Shown one piece after another: positions 1 to 5,900 of a stretch of DNA of 8,743 nt. The stretch comes from Candidatus Heimdallarchaeota archaeon. Lineage in GTDB: Archaea > Asgardarchaeota > Heimdallarchaeia > Heimdallarchaeales > Heimdallarchaeaceae. The DNA lies in the NCBI GenBank assembly GCA_016839875.1, contig JAEOTK010000135.1:1-8743 (forward strand), read 5' to 3'. Under the pieces are notes generated by a model, which ran no database searches, was not told where the DNA came from, and was given only the letters and a program-made list of their open reading frames with translations. The translations under genes and the position numbers were made by a program. Position 1 is the stretch's first letter. Every line of letters starts with the position of its first letter.

Positions 1-259
1 GATAGTTCTGTTTTAGTTCATCGATGTATTTCTTTCCCCAATCATAGAATTCATCAGCTGATTTAACTCTACAGAGCAACTCCGAATTAACACCATGATA
101 TGGGAGAAGAGGAGCTTTGACATCAACTTTAAGTTCAGCTATTTTCTCTACCCAATACTTCAGTTCGAAAGCAGTGCTAGATAATCCATGAAAGAGAAAA
201 ACACATGTGTCTGAATTGTTATCGATAGAGATATCCCTAGAGAAATCACTAATGTCCAT
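1..259 (-). CDS. Alpha/beta hydrolase, Est30/monoacylglycerol-lipase-like (N-terminal part, cut by window edge)
   Basis: The reading frame is open from an ATG at 259 down to the left edge, giving 86 residues with no stop. The product starts MDISDF and has an early strand followed by FLFHGLSST (residues 21-29), the oxyanion-hole HG segment of alpha/beta hydrolases. Then come a helix (ELKYWVEKIAEL), a strand ending KAPLLPYHGVN (48-58), and FYDWGKKYIDELK (71-83). This order, HG loop then 'aP.L..HG' then 'DW', is typical of the Est30 carboxylesterase and monoacylglycerol lipase group, which hydrolyses short acyl or glyceride esters. The nucleophile elbow and the catalytic Asp and His lie outside the window, so activity cannot be judged. 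There is no signal peptide, so it should be cytoplasmic. It lies 32 bases downstream of the flavodoxin-like gene on the same strand and may be co-transcribed with it. An in-frame TAA lies upstream and no other ATG intervenes, so the start is firm. The substrate is unknown. Confidence 0.8.
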   Translation of the reverse strand, partial: MDISDFSRDISIDNNSDTCVFLFHGLSSTAFELKYWVEKIAELKVDVKAPLLPYHGVNSELLCRVKSADEFYDWGKKYIDELKQNY

Positions 260-279
260 TGCAAGAAATTCCCCTATGC

Positions 280-290
280 AATTTATTTAT
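280..290 (-). promoter_or_regulatory. Possible TATA box for the left-edge hydrolase gene
   Basis: Read on the minus strand this stretch is an A/T-only run (ATAAATAAAT type) centred about 26 bases before the ATG at 259. That spacing would fit a leaderless transcript. It sits just after the stop codon region of the flavodoxin-like gene. Because the two genes are close and co-directional, read-through from upstream is an equally good explanation. Confidence 0.3.
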
Positions 291-291
291 T

Positions 292-792
292 TTAGCTTAC
301 TTCAGATTTGGATTTTAGCATTTCTCCAAATTCTTTTGCTTTAGTTAATTCTTCTTCTGTTGGATGACCTTCATTGGCTGTTATCTTACCCATCATTCGA
401 AGAGCACCTTTACAATAGAAGCGCTCTTCAAGAATAGTTACATCATTATTCTTGCTAATTATATTCTCCATTGTTTCGAAAACCATCTCTTTGATCTTTC
501 TAGTATCTTCTGCTTTGGGCATATCTTCATCTGGACCAGCGCTTGTGAAAAAAAGAGCAATTTTCTTTCCATTAAGATTCCTTTTACTAAATTTTTTTAA
601 CCATCTTCTACCAGCTGAACTGACTTTGAACATCATAGGCCATGTACCTAGCACTAATAAATCGAATTCTTCAATATTCTCAGGAATGTTTTTATTGTCT
701 CTGCATTCGACTCCAAGTCCTTCAGCTATTTTCATAGCTACATTTCTAGTGTTTCCACCACGGGAATTGTATAGAACTATTGCTTTGGTCAT
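292..792 (-). CDS. Flavodoxin-like protein
   Basis: This 166-residue cytoplasmic protein has the flavodoxin fold and probably binds FMN as a low-potential electron carrier or a small quinone- or NADPH-linked reductase. The first strand and phosphate loop are intact: KAIVLYNSRGGNTRNVA (residues 3-19), where S10-R-G-G-N-T15 corresponds to the S/T-x-T-G-x-T FMN-phosphate loop. The second strand-loop FDLLVLGTWPMMF (43-55) is where the isoalloxazine ring usually stacks, with W51 as the likely aromatic. The third strand is KKIALFFTSAGP (76-87). The C-terminal segment GHPTEEELTKAKEFGEML (142-159) resembles the end of many flavodoxin-domain proteins. The length is normal for a single-domain member. 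No redox partner lies within the window, so the electron donor and acceptor are unknown. Its own TATA-like box lies upstream at 822-831, and the left-edge esterase gene follows 32 bases downstream. The start ATG at 792 is the only good one. Confidence 0.88.
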   Translation of the reverse strand: MTKAIVLYNSRGGNTRNVAMKIAEGLGVECRDNKNIPENIEEFDLLVLGTWPMMFKVSSAGRRWLKKFSKRNLNGKKIALFFTSAGPDEDMPKAEDTRKIKEMVFETMENIISKNNDVTILEERFYCKGALRMMGKITANEGHPTEEELTKAKEFGEMLKSKSEVS

Positions 793-811
793 TTTAATCT
801 GCTAGAATACA

Positions 812-841
812 GAAAAACCTGCTTAAATAGCTATGCAAAAA
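812..841 (-). terminator. Weak T-rich 3' end signal after the CocE-like gene
   Basis: Within 40 bases after the CocE-like stop codon the minus strand has two short T runs (T5 at 837-841 and another T5 near 813-817). Archaeal transcripts often end at such T tracts without a hairpin. The tracts flank the flavodoxin TATA box, so termination here would be compatible with a fresh start just downstream. They are short, so this is a weak call. Confidence 0.25.
822..831 (-). promoter_or_regulatory. TATA box of the flavodoxin-like gene
   Basis: The minus-strand sequence GCTATTTAAG is a good archaeal TATA match. It is centred about 34 bases before the ATG at 792, predicting a transcription start near 800 and a leader of only about 8 bases. 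It lies in the 59-base gap after the CocE-like gene, so the flavodoxin gene can be transcribed separately from it. Confidence 0.55.
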
Positions 842-851
842 GACATGTTAC

Positions 852-2903
852 TTAAACCAGATCTCTTTGATATGTACGCTTCCATTTCTGAATATGTTTT
901 TCCACATCATTTACGGATACAGTCAACGTATAGCTAATGTCAAATTCGTTTTCGTTACTCTCAAGTTTAGCTTCAGTAAGTGCTCGATTAATGGTGTTCT
1001 TTGATAGTGTTTGCATATCATGTGTAGTGTTTAGTACTGCATGAGCAGGATTCTTTTCAGAGACAGTAAAAGCTGAATCAGTTTCATATACAAATTTTAC
1101 TCCGTCTTCTGGGATTTCCCCTTCTTCTCTAGTGCTGAAATTCACAGTAGTCTTTCCTTCTTGTGAATCATGAATTACATTTGCTTTGACAGGATCATAA
1201 TTCATAACGTAACGATCTAAAGGCATAACAATATCACCAAATACTGGAGCTTCTTCTTGAGAACCTTTAGGTACAATAGGTAAAACCAAGCATGAATTGT
1301 AATCCTCTCCCCACCAGATAGCATTATCTGCCAGATAAGGTGAAGGCCACACATTTGGAAAATCAGAACCAGCTATTGATAACTTAAGTATATGACTTGG
1401 TTTGAAAACCCATGATGTAGCATCAAGTTCAATATTCAGTTTTACTTTTTCTTTGGGAGTTAAAGGCTCAGGTTCAGTATGAGATTCTCTGTGAGTAACA
1501 TTCAGAACTCCCCAAGTAACAAGATCAGCCGAACCATCTGGAGCAATATCGAATAACTTCGCAATCACATTAACAATAGGGGCTGTAGCACTGAAAGTTA
1601 GTTTGAGTCGAGGACGACCTATAATTTCTACTTTCTCAGATAGAGGATCTGAAATATAATGAATGGAATTAGCTTCATCAAGTTCTCGAGCTTTATCATC
1701 CACTGTGGCAAATGACTCATTCCAAGTTGGATGACCCATTCCAACACTAACATTGTAAGGGTAAGTATCACTACCTTTGTCAGTTACTTCTTTCCGTAGC
1801 TTTCCTTGTGAACTTAAGAAGTAAGTGTCTTCATAAGCATCCTCAAATGGCCACGTGTGAATAGCTCTCCAATAGCCTGAGGAAGGTTTAGAGCTTGATT
1901 TTCGACCACTAGATTCACGCATGAAAACTGTGAAACTAGGTTCATCTAAAATACCAGTATCTATTCCCTTTAACCAATGGTCAAACCAACGAACTATTTG
2001 TGGCATGAAGTTTATAGGTTGTCCAGGATAACCCCAATCAGGAAAAACATGTCCCCATGGACCCATTAACAATTTCTTTGGAACTGTTAAATGTTCAAAC
2101 ATACGAAGTGCACAATTACGGTAATAATCAAGCCATGCTCCTACGATTAATACGGGGCATTTGATGAGATCGAAATTTGGACGTAGAGAAGCTGGTCTCC
2201 AATAAGAATCATTCGTCTGATGTTCAAACCAATTGAATTGATATGGAAGATTGCCTTCAAGATGTTCATTCCAGATCTTATCATAATTTTCACCAATATA
2301 GTGAGGAGGAGGTAATGCGTTCATAGAAACCATCATTGTTGCCCAACCTGCAAAATCATCTAGAGATTTCAATGCTCCACCAAGATAATGGACATCGTCA
2401 GTATACCTATCATCTGTTCCATACAGAGGAATAATGGCTTTTAGGTGAGGAGGTTGATGCATAGCAACTTGGATAGCAGTAAAAGCTGGATAAGAGGTAC
2501 CCATCATACCAACATTTCCATTACACCAAGGTTGAGCTGCTACCCATTCAACAGCATCGTAACCATCTAATTGTTCTTGGAGAGGATACTCATCTGTAAC
2601 CACTCCCTCAGATCCATCTGTTCCACGGACACCAACATGGAGAACAACATAACCATGTCTAGCAAGGAAATGAAAATAGTTTCCTCTAGCAATAGTTCGC
2701 CAATCAGATGATCGATAAGGATCATAATTTATCACTGCAGGAAAAGGTCCATTTCCTTCCGGATGCCAAGCTTTCGCAAAGAGTTTAATCCCATCTCGCA
2801 TAGGAATAAACCAGTCTTTTACAGTCAGCTTATAAATTGGTTGAGAATGTGATTTTGGTAATAGATTAGTTGATTTATCGGAACTATTCTTCATTTCAGT
2901 CAT
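852..2903 (-). CDS. CocE/NonD family serine hydrolase (peptidase S15-like, X-Pro dipeptidyl-peptidase fold)
   Basis: This is a 683-residue serine hydrolase of the CocE/NonD and S15 group, whose members cleave esters, amides or acyl-peptides; the substrate here cannot be read from sequence. Numbering is from the ATG at 2903. The N-terminal alpha/beta-hydrolase core begins IPMRDGIKL (33-41) and continues with INYDPYR (58-64) and HVGVRGTDGSEG (89-100). The nucleophile elbow is MMGTSYPAF (133-141) with Ser137. The acid is Asp259 in VGAWLDYY, and the histidine is His285 in MGPWGH. A helical cap lies between the elbow and the Asp (about 160-245). The C-terminal jelly roll covers about 405-545 (SDPLSEKVEIIGRP, then SSDFP-like GSDFPNVWPSP). 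A final module ends WKRTYQRDLV, an ending seen in longer family members. There is no signal peptide, so it is probably cytoplasmic. A TTG three bases upstream of the ATG is an unlikely start given the TATA spacing. The elbow has Pro-Ala where many relatives have x-Gly. Confidence 0.93.
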   Translation of the reverse strand: MTEMKNSSDKSTNLLPKSHSQPIYKLTVKDWFIPMRDGIKLFAKAWHPEGNGPFPAVINYDPYRSSDWRTIARGNYFHFLARHGYVVLHVGVRGTDGSEGVVTDEYPLQEQLDGYDAVEWVAAQPWCNGNVGMMGTSYPAFTAIQVAMHQPPHLKAIIPLYGTDDRYTDDVHYLGGALKSLDDFAGWATMMVSMNALPPPHYIGENYDKIWNEHLEGNLPYQFNWFEHQTNDSYWRPASLRPNFDLIKCPVLIVGAWLDYYRNCALRMFEHLTVPKKLLMGPWGHVFPDWGYPGQPINFMPQIVRWFDHWLKGIDTGILDEPSFTVFMRESSGRKSSSKPSSGYWRAIHTWPFEDAYEDTYFLSSQGKLRKEVTDKGSDTYPYNVSVGMGHPTWNESFATVDDKARELDEANSIHYISDPLSEKVEIIGRPRLKLTFSATAPIVNVIAKLFDIAPDGSADLVTWGVLNVTHRESHTEPEPLTPKEKVKLNIELDATSWVFKPSHILKLSIAGSDFPNVWPSPYLADNAIWWGEDYNSCLVLPIVPKGSQEEAPVFGDIVMPLDRYVMNYDPVKANVIHDSQEGKTTVNFSTREEGEIPEDGVKFVYETDSAFTVSEKNPAHAVLNTTHDMQTLSKNTINRALTEAKLESNENEFDISYTLTVSVNDVEKHIQKWKRTYQRDLV

Positions 2904-2926
2904 CAAGTACTATCAAGATTAGGAGA

Positions 2927-2935
2927 TATTTTAAG
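2927..2935 (-). promoter_or_regulatory. TATA box of the CocE-like gene
   Basis: The minus-strand sequence CTTAAAATA is centred 28 bases before the ATG at 2903. A start about 26 bases downstream of the box falls at about 2905, so the mRNA is expected to be leaderless and to begin translation at ATG 2903, not at the in-frame TTG at 2906. It forms a divergent pair with the plus-strand box at 2966-2974. Confidence 0.6.
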
Positions 2936-2965
2936 CATTTAGCATAACATCTGTAAAGGCAAAGC

Positions 2966-2974
2966 AATTTATAC
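2966..2974 (+). promoter_or_regulatory. TATA box of the small membrane protein gene
   Basis: AATTTATAC is centred near 2970, which is 24 bases before ATG 2994 and 27 before ATG 2997. Normal archaeal spacing puts the transcription start at about 2996, so the mRNA is probably leaderless and the second ATG is a real start candidate. Confidence 0.55.
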
Positions 2975-2993
2975 TCATTCTACCAGAAATTAT

Positions 2994-3281
2994 ATGATGA
3001 CTAATAAAAAAGGACGTAAAAGCTCCAGCGGTGGAATGGGAACAGTAACACTTCTTTGGATTATATTCCTTATATTGAAACTAACTCAAGTAATTGATTG
3101 GAAATGGTTATGGGTATTTTCTCCTATATGGATTAGTGCAAGTGCAGCAGTTGGACTAGGATTATTATTCTTACTAGTTGTGGGACTTATCTTACTTGGA
3201 GCAATAATTGGAATTGCAAATAGGGAATCTAAAGCAGTAGTATGGACAAAAGACATCTTCAAAAAAACTAAGAGTGAATAG
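2994..3281 (+). CDS. Small two-helix membrane protein with Tmemb_185A ('transmembrane Fragile-X-F')-like motif
   Basis: This 95-residue protein has a basic, Ser/Gly-rich cytoplasmic-type N terminus (NKKGRKSSSGG), a first hydrophobic helix (about 17-30), and a Trp-rich loop, VIDWKWLWVFSPIWI (33-47). A second, strongly hydrophobic helix (about 51-75) is followed by a charged tail ending DIFKKTKSE. The signature of helix, then LKLTxVIDWxWxWVxSPxWI, then helix is what I recall from small proteins labelled transmembrane Fragile-X-F or Tmemb_185A, seen in bacteria, phages and archaea. No biochemical function is established for that group, so none is assigned. Two tandem ATGs (2994 and 2997) are possible starts; the TATA spacing does not decide cleanly between them, and the difference is one residue. 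It is transcribed divergently from the CocE-like gene and convergently to the DOMON-like surface protein gene. The basic ends and short loop suggest both termini may lie in the cytoplasm. Confidence 0.8.
   Translation: MMTNKKGRKSSSGGMGTVTLLWIIFLILKLTQVIDWKWLWVFSPIWISASAAVGLGLLFLLVVGLILLGAIIGIANRESKAVVWTKDIFKKTKSE
3261..3267 (-). terminator. T7 tract, likely 3' end signal for the DOMON-like gene
   Basis: Seven A residues on the plus strand give a T7 run on the minus strand, 72 bases beyond the stop codon of the DOMON-like gene. The run lies in the Lys codons near the end of the small membrane protein gene, so convergent transcripts would overlap by about 80-100 bases. Confidence 0.4.
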
Positions 3282-3338
3282 TCAACTACAAGACAGTAGA
3301 TTTAAGTCTTTGAATTTATCAAGAAGTGATTACATGTA

Positions 3339-4907
3339 TTAGATTACTCTTTTTCTTGATTTTTTTATTAGAATCGCTTCTACACCTATGAAGAGGGAAA
3401 TTATTACTAATGTATTAACAAGCTCAAATTCTGTTTCTGTAGTTTCTTCTGTTTCTTTAGTGAAATTTATCTTGTGTATAATGAATTTTATTTGATCTTC
3501 GATTATTTCTACTACTCCATAGGGTTCAGCTTCTTCCCCAGCCATAGACTCATCACTTGAAAAAGGTTTGATTCCATCAACATATAGTTGAGGATCTTCT
3601 ATATTTAGAAAATGGATTTCTCCACCTTCTTCTTCAGTTCGAAAGAGAGGTAAGAGTATTTCAATAGATGTAGCTGTTGGTAATACAACAAAAGGACTAC
3701 ATTCAACTTCATAGAGATCAAAATGCCCAGAAGCATCATCCCAAGAAGATACATTGAAGAAGATTATACCGCTGGAATCTGATTGTGGGATTATTCCAGG
3801 AAGAGAAACATTAGCTTTATTGGTAGTAAAAGCATAGTGAGTTCCATAAGGATTTACTCTACAAACTAAAGTATCTGATGAGAAACATTCAAGGCTATTA
3901 GGTTCTTTCCCAAAAAATAGAAGTAAATCGCTAAGACTGGTATCTCCCTCTTCTTGTTGAATTTCTAAATGAATTAGTAAATTAGTGTTATCATGGACAA
4001 ATGAACAGTTCACCTTTTTGGTTTTAGGATCATCGGAATTTAGTAATGAACCAGCAGCTGTTTTACACATTAATACAGTTATAACAGGATATGAAGGTAC
4101 ACCTTTCCACATCGCCTCATCTTTCTTGCCATCCAGTACATACTCAAGTTTAGATCTGTAATAAGAGTTGAATTCTACACCAGATAACTTACTCATTTCA
4201 AAAGGATACTTTAACTCGATTGGTAATCCTGTATCATATTTAATGGATAATCTAAGGTAATTGAAGTTATTAACATATGTGCTAAAATTAGGTCTGTTTG
4301 TCAAATCTTTTTCCTTGCTAACCCAAGCTTGAAAAACCACAGCTACTGAATCTCCATCGTCAAACTCCCATTCAGAATCTAAATCACTTTCAGGATACCT
4401 AATATCATCAATAATCATATAGAATTCATCTTCACCCACATCAGTTTGCTGAACATTGACATTTTCATAACCTCCAAGATCAGTATCAAAAGCAACATGA
4501 GTTGAGTTAACATAAGCTACATCTCTTGCTTCATGCAATTCCGAATCTACAATTACACCATCGAAGACACCGTTATTACCAATGAATATAATCTCTATCC
4601 CATAAATTGTAACACCTTGTTTAGGAATGTAGAGACCAATATATAGTTTTGAATCATTAAATGCAAAATATGCTAACATTAGCAATGACTCACCAGTCCT
4701 ACTCATATTTTCTAAAATTATTGTCACAGGATCGATATCAGACCACTGAGATAAACCGCCATCTAATGTAAGATAGTCAGCTTCAGGTGCAACATACTCC
4801 CATCTAGGTGGAATTTCGTTATTTCCTTCTACATTTACAACGATTAGAGTAGAACAGAAGATTAGAACAAATATAATGCTAAAGAAGTATTTGATTGTTT
4901 TTTTCAT
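3339..4907 (-). CDS. Secreted, membrane-anchored protein with two DOMON/CBM9-like domains
   Basis: This 522-residue surface protein is numbered from ATG 4907. Its signal peptide is MKKTIKYFF followed by a hydrophobic stretch to about residue 25. The first beta-sandwich domain (about 40-225) begins YLTLDGGLSQWSDIDPVTI and contains FNDSKLYIGLYIP (83-95) and FDDGDSVAVVFQAW (182-195). The second (about 255-425) begins YVLDGKKDEAMWKGVP and contains HDNTNLLIHLEIQ. The repeated pattern 'LDG...W....' then 'D/N-x-x-LxIxLxI' is the hallmark of DOMON-like and CBM9-like domains, which bind sugars, haem or other ligands. An acidic Thr/Glu stalk (about 484-495) leads to one C-terminal helix (about 497-514) and a basic tail, KKSRKRVI. 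Eight N-x-S/T sequons fit an exported glycoprotein. The ligand is unknown, and I see no clear haem-ligand Met/His pair. An in-frame GTG at 4916 is an alternative start but would add only three residues before the signal peptide. The overall architecture is clear; the domain name is moderately sure. Confidence 0.72.
   Translation of the reverse strand: MKKTIKYFFSIIFVLIFCSTLIVVNVEGNNEIPPRWEYVAPEADYLTLDGGLSQWSDIDPVTIILENMSRTGESLLMLAYFAFNDSKLYIGLYIPKQGVTIYGIEIIFIGNNGVFDGVIVDSELHEARDVAYVNSTHVAFDTDLGGYENVNVQQTDVGEDEFYMIIDDIRYPESDLDSEWEFDDGDSVAVVFQAWVSKEKDLTNRPNFSTYVNNFNYLRLSIKYDTGLPIELKYPFEMSKLSGVEFNSYYRSKLEYVLDGKKDEAMWKGVPSYPVITVLMCKTAAGSLLNSDDPKTKKVNCSFVHDNTNLLIHLEIQQEEGDTSLSDLLLFFGKEPNSLECFSSDTLVCRVNPYGTHYAFTTNKANVSLPGIIPQSDSSGIIFFNVSSWDDASGHFDLYEVECSPFVVLPTATSIEILLPLFRTEEEGGEIHFLNIEDPQLYVDGIKPFSSDESMAGEEAEPYGVVEIIEDQIKFIIHKINFTKETEETTETEFELVNTLVIISLFIGVEAILIKKSRKRVI
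3350..3366 (+). terminator. T-rich terminator for the small membrane protein gene
   Basis: Downstream of the plus-strand stop at 3281 there is a T5 run at 3350-3354 and a T7 run at 3360-3366, separated by CTTGA. Such runs without a hairpin are a usual archaeal stop signal. The tract overlaps the 3' end of the opposing gene, where the same bases read AAA/AAG Lys codons of its basic tail. Confidence 0.45.
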
Positions 4908-4930
4908 TTTTAACACTTGATTGCTCTATC

Positions 4931-4940
4931 ATATTGTATA
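4931..4940 (-). promoter_or_regulatory. Proximal TATA-like box of the DOMON-like gene
   Basis: The minus-strand sequence TATACAATAT is centred about 28 bases before ATG 4907, the same spacing as the other promoters here. It predicts a leader of only a few bases and favours ATG 4907 over GTG 4916. Confidence 0.4.
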
Positions 4941-4947
4941 CGTTTGA

Positions 4948-4958
4948 TTATATTTAAG
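4948..4958 (-). promoter_or_regulatory. Distal TATA-like box of the DOMON-like gene
   Basis: The minus-strand sequence CTTAAATATAA is the better TATA match of the two upstream of this gene. Its centre is about 46 bases before ATG 4907, so using it would give a leader of roughly 20 bases. It directly abuts the inverted repeat at 4959-4981. Confidence 0.45.
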
Positions 4959-4981
4959 TGATAGTGACTCAAACACTATTA
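4959..4981. promoter_or_regulatory. Inverted repeat, candidate operator in a divergent intergenic region
   Basis: ATAGTG (4961-4966) and CACTAT (4974-4979) are perfect 6-base inverted arms around a 7-base centre, with further partial pairing at 4959/4981. The repeat sits immediately upstream of the TTAAATATA box of the DOMON-like gene, in the gap between two divergent genes. A dimeric regulator could bind here. This is inferred from position and symmetry only; a 6-base dyad can also arise by chance in AT-rich DNA. Confidence 0.3.
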
Positions 4982-5024
4982 TAGAAAAGTTAAGCACAGA
5001 AGAATCCTAAATTTCTGATTAATT

Positions 5025-5033
5025 ACATTTAAG
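5025..5033 (+). promoter_or_regulatory. TATA box of the alpha/beta hydrolase gene
   Basis: ACATTTAAG is centred 29 bases before ATG 5058. The predicted transcription start is at about 5055-5056, making the mRNA almost leaderless. No Shine-Dalgarno-like sequence precedes the ATG; the bases between are TCTTCTCTCT-like pyrimidines. Confidence 0.6.
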
Positions 5034-5057
5034 AAGGTCTGTGATACTCTTCTCTCT

Positions 5058-5837
5058 ATGCCATTTGTAGAAAATGAAGGAATAAAAATCCATTATGTAG
5101 TTGAGGGGCAAGGATCATCAATTGTTCTAATCCATGGTGGATTTGGTAGTCACCAAGAATGGCATATTGCAGATGTTATTAATTCATTAAAAAGTGATTA
5201 TCAATTAATTCTCCCAGATCTCCGAGGGCATGGACAAAGTGATAAACCTCATGATTCAAAATCATATTCATCTAGAAATTTTACTTCAGATATTATAGCT
5301 GTTCTAGATGATTTGGGAATAGAAAAAGCACATTGTTGGGGATATTCACTAGGTGGATATCTAGCTTTCTGTTTATCTCGCGATTATCCAGAACGTTTTC
5401 ATAGCTTTATCATTGGAGGAATGTATCCTCAAGGATTTGTAGAGAGGGATTTGGAAAGGGAAAGGATACTTCGAGAATATTGTAAAAGAGGACCAGAAGG
5501 ATTTATTGATTATGTGAAATATCTAGGTCAAGATACAACACCTGAGTTCGAAGAAGCAGTAAGAAAAATGGATTTCGAAACAATAAATGCTTGGATAAAT
5601 AGTGAGGATTTATTCAGAAAAGCAGATGAACACCTTCCAGAGCTAGATATACCTTTCCTTCTTTATGCTGGAGAATTGGATGACTGGGATCCATACCCTC
5701 ATCTTGAAGAGATTAGTAAGAAGATGAAGGATGCTAAAACAATTTTCTTCCCAGGAAGAAACCATCAACAAGTCTATGGTGAAAAAGGATTAGTTCTACC
5801 ACACGTACTAGAATTTCTTAATAGGATAGAAAAATAA
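5058..5837 (+). CDS. Alpha/beta-hydrolase-fold enzyme
   Basis: This 259-residue cytoplasmic hydrolase is of classical single-domain length. It opens with MPFVENEGIKIHYVVEGQG, the usual 'g..i.Y...G.G' start. The oxyanion-hole loop is LIHGGFG (24-30), followed by LPDLRGHGQSDKP (52-64). The nucleophile elbow is WGYSLGGYLA (94-103) with Ser97. A helical cap spans about 124-190. The likely acid is Asp208 or Asp209 in YAGELDDWDPY, and the histidine is His236 in FPGRNHQQVY. All triad residues are therefore present. Relatives include esterases, lactonases, haloalkane dehalogenases and C-C bond hydrolases; the sequence does not say which. There is no signal peptide. The MBL-fold gene follows on the same strand but has its own TATA-like box. 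Of the two complete alpha/beta hydrolases in the window this is the small, generic one. Confidence 0.93.
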   Translation: MPFVENEGIKIHYVVEGQGSSIVLIHGGFGSHQEWHIADVINSLKSDYQLILPDLRGHGQSDKPHDSKSYSSRNFTSDIIAVLDDLGIEKAHCWGYSLGGYLAFCLSRDYPERFHSFIIGGMYPQGFVERDLERERILREYCKRGPEGFIDYVKYLGQDTTPEFEEAVRKMDFETINAWINSEDLFRKADEHLPELDIPFLLYAGELDDWDPYPHLEEISKKMKDAKTIFFPGRNHQQVYGEKGLVLPHVLEFLNRIEK

Positions 5838-5865
5838 TAAAGAATTTCATAATTTGTTCATAATC

Positions 5866-5873
5866 CATATAAG
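5866..5873 (+). promoter_or_regulatory. TATA box of the MBL-fold hydrolase gene
   Basis: CATATAAG is centred about 31 bases before ATG 5901 and predicts a transcription start at about 5896. The in-frame TTG at 5877 would lie upstream of that start and so would not be in the mRNA. This decides the start codon. Confidence 0.55.
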
Positions 5874-5900
5874 TATTTGAATGAAATATTTTTGTTTATC

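Noticed and set aside
364..805. Plus-strand open frames of 78 and 117 residues opposite the flavodoxin-like gene
   Set aside because: They are antisense to a clear flavodoxin-fold gene, show no recognisable motif, and have no TATA-like box or ribosome site of their own.
5877..5900. N-terminal extension of the MBL gene from a TTG codon
   Set aside because: The TATA-like box at 5866-5873 ends just before it, so a transcript starting about 26 bases downstream of the box would not contain the TTG. The family opening starts at the ATG at 5901.
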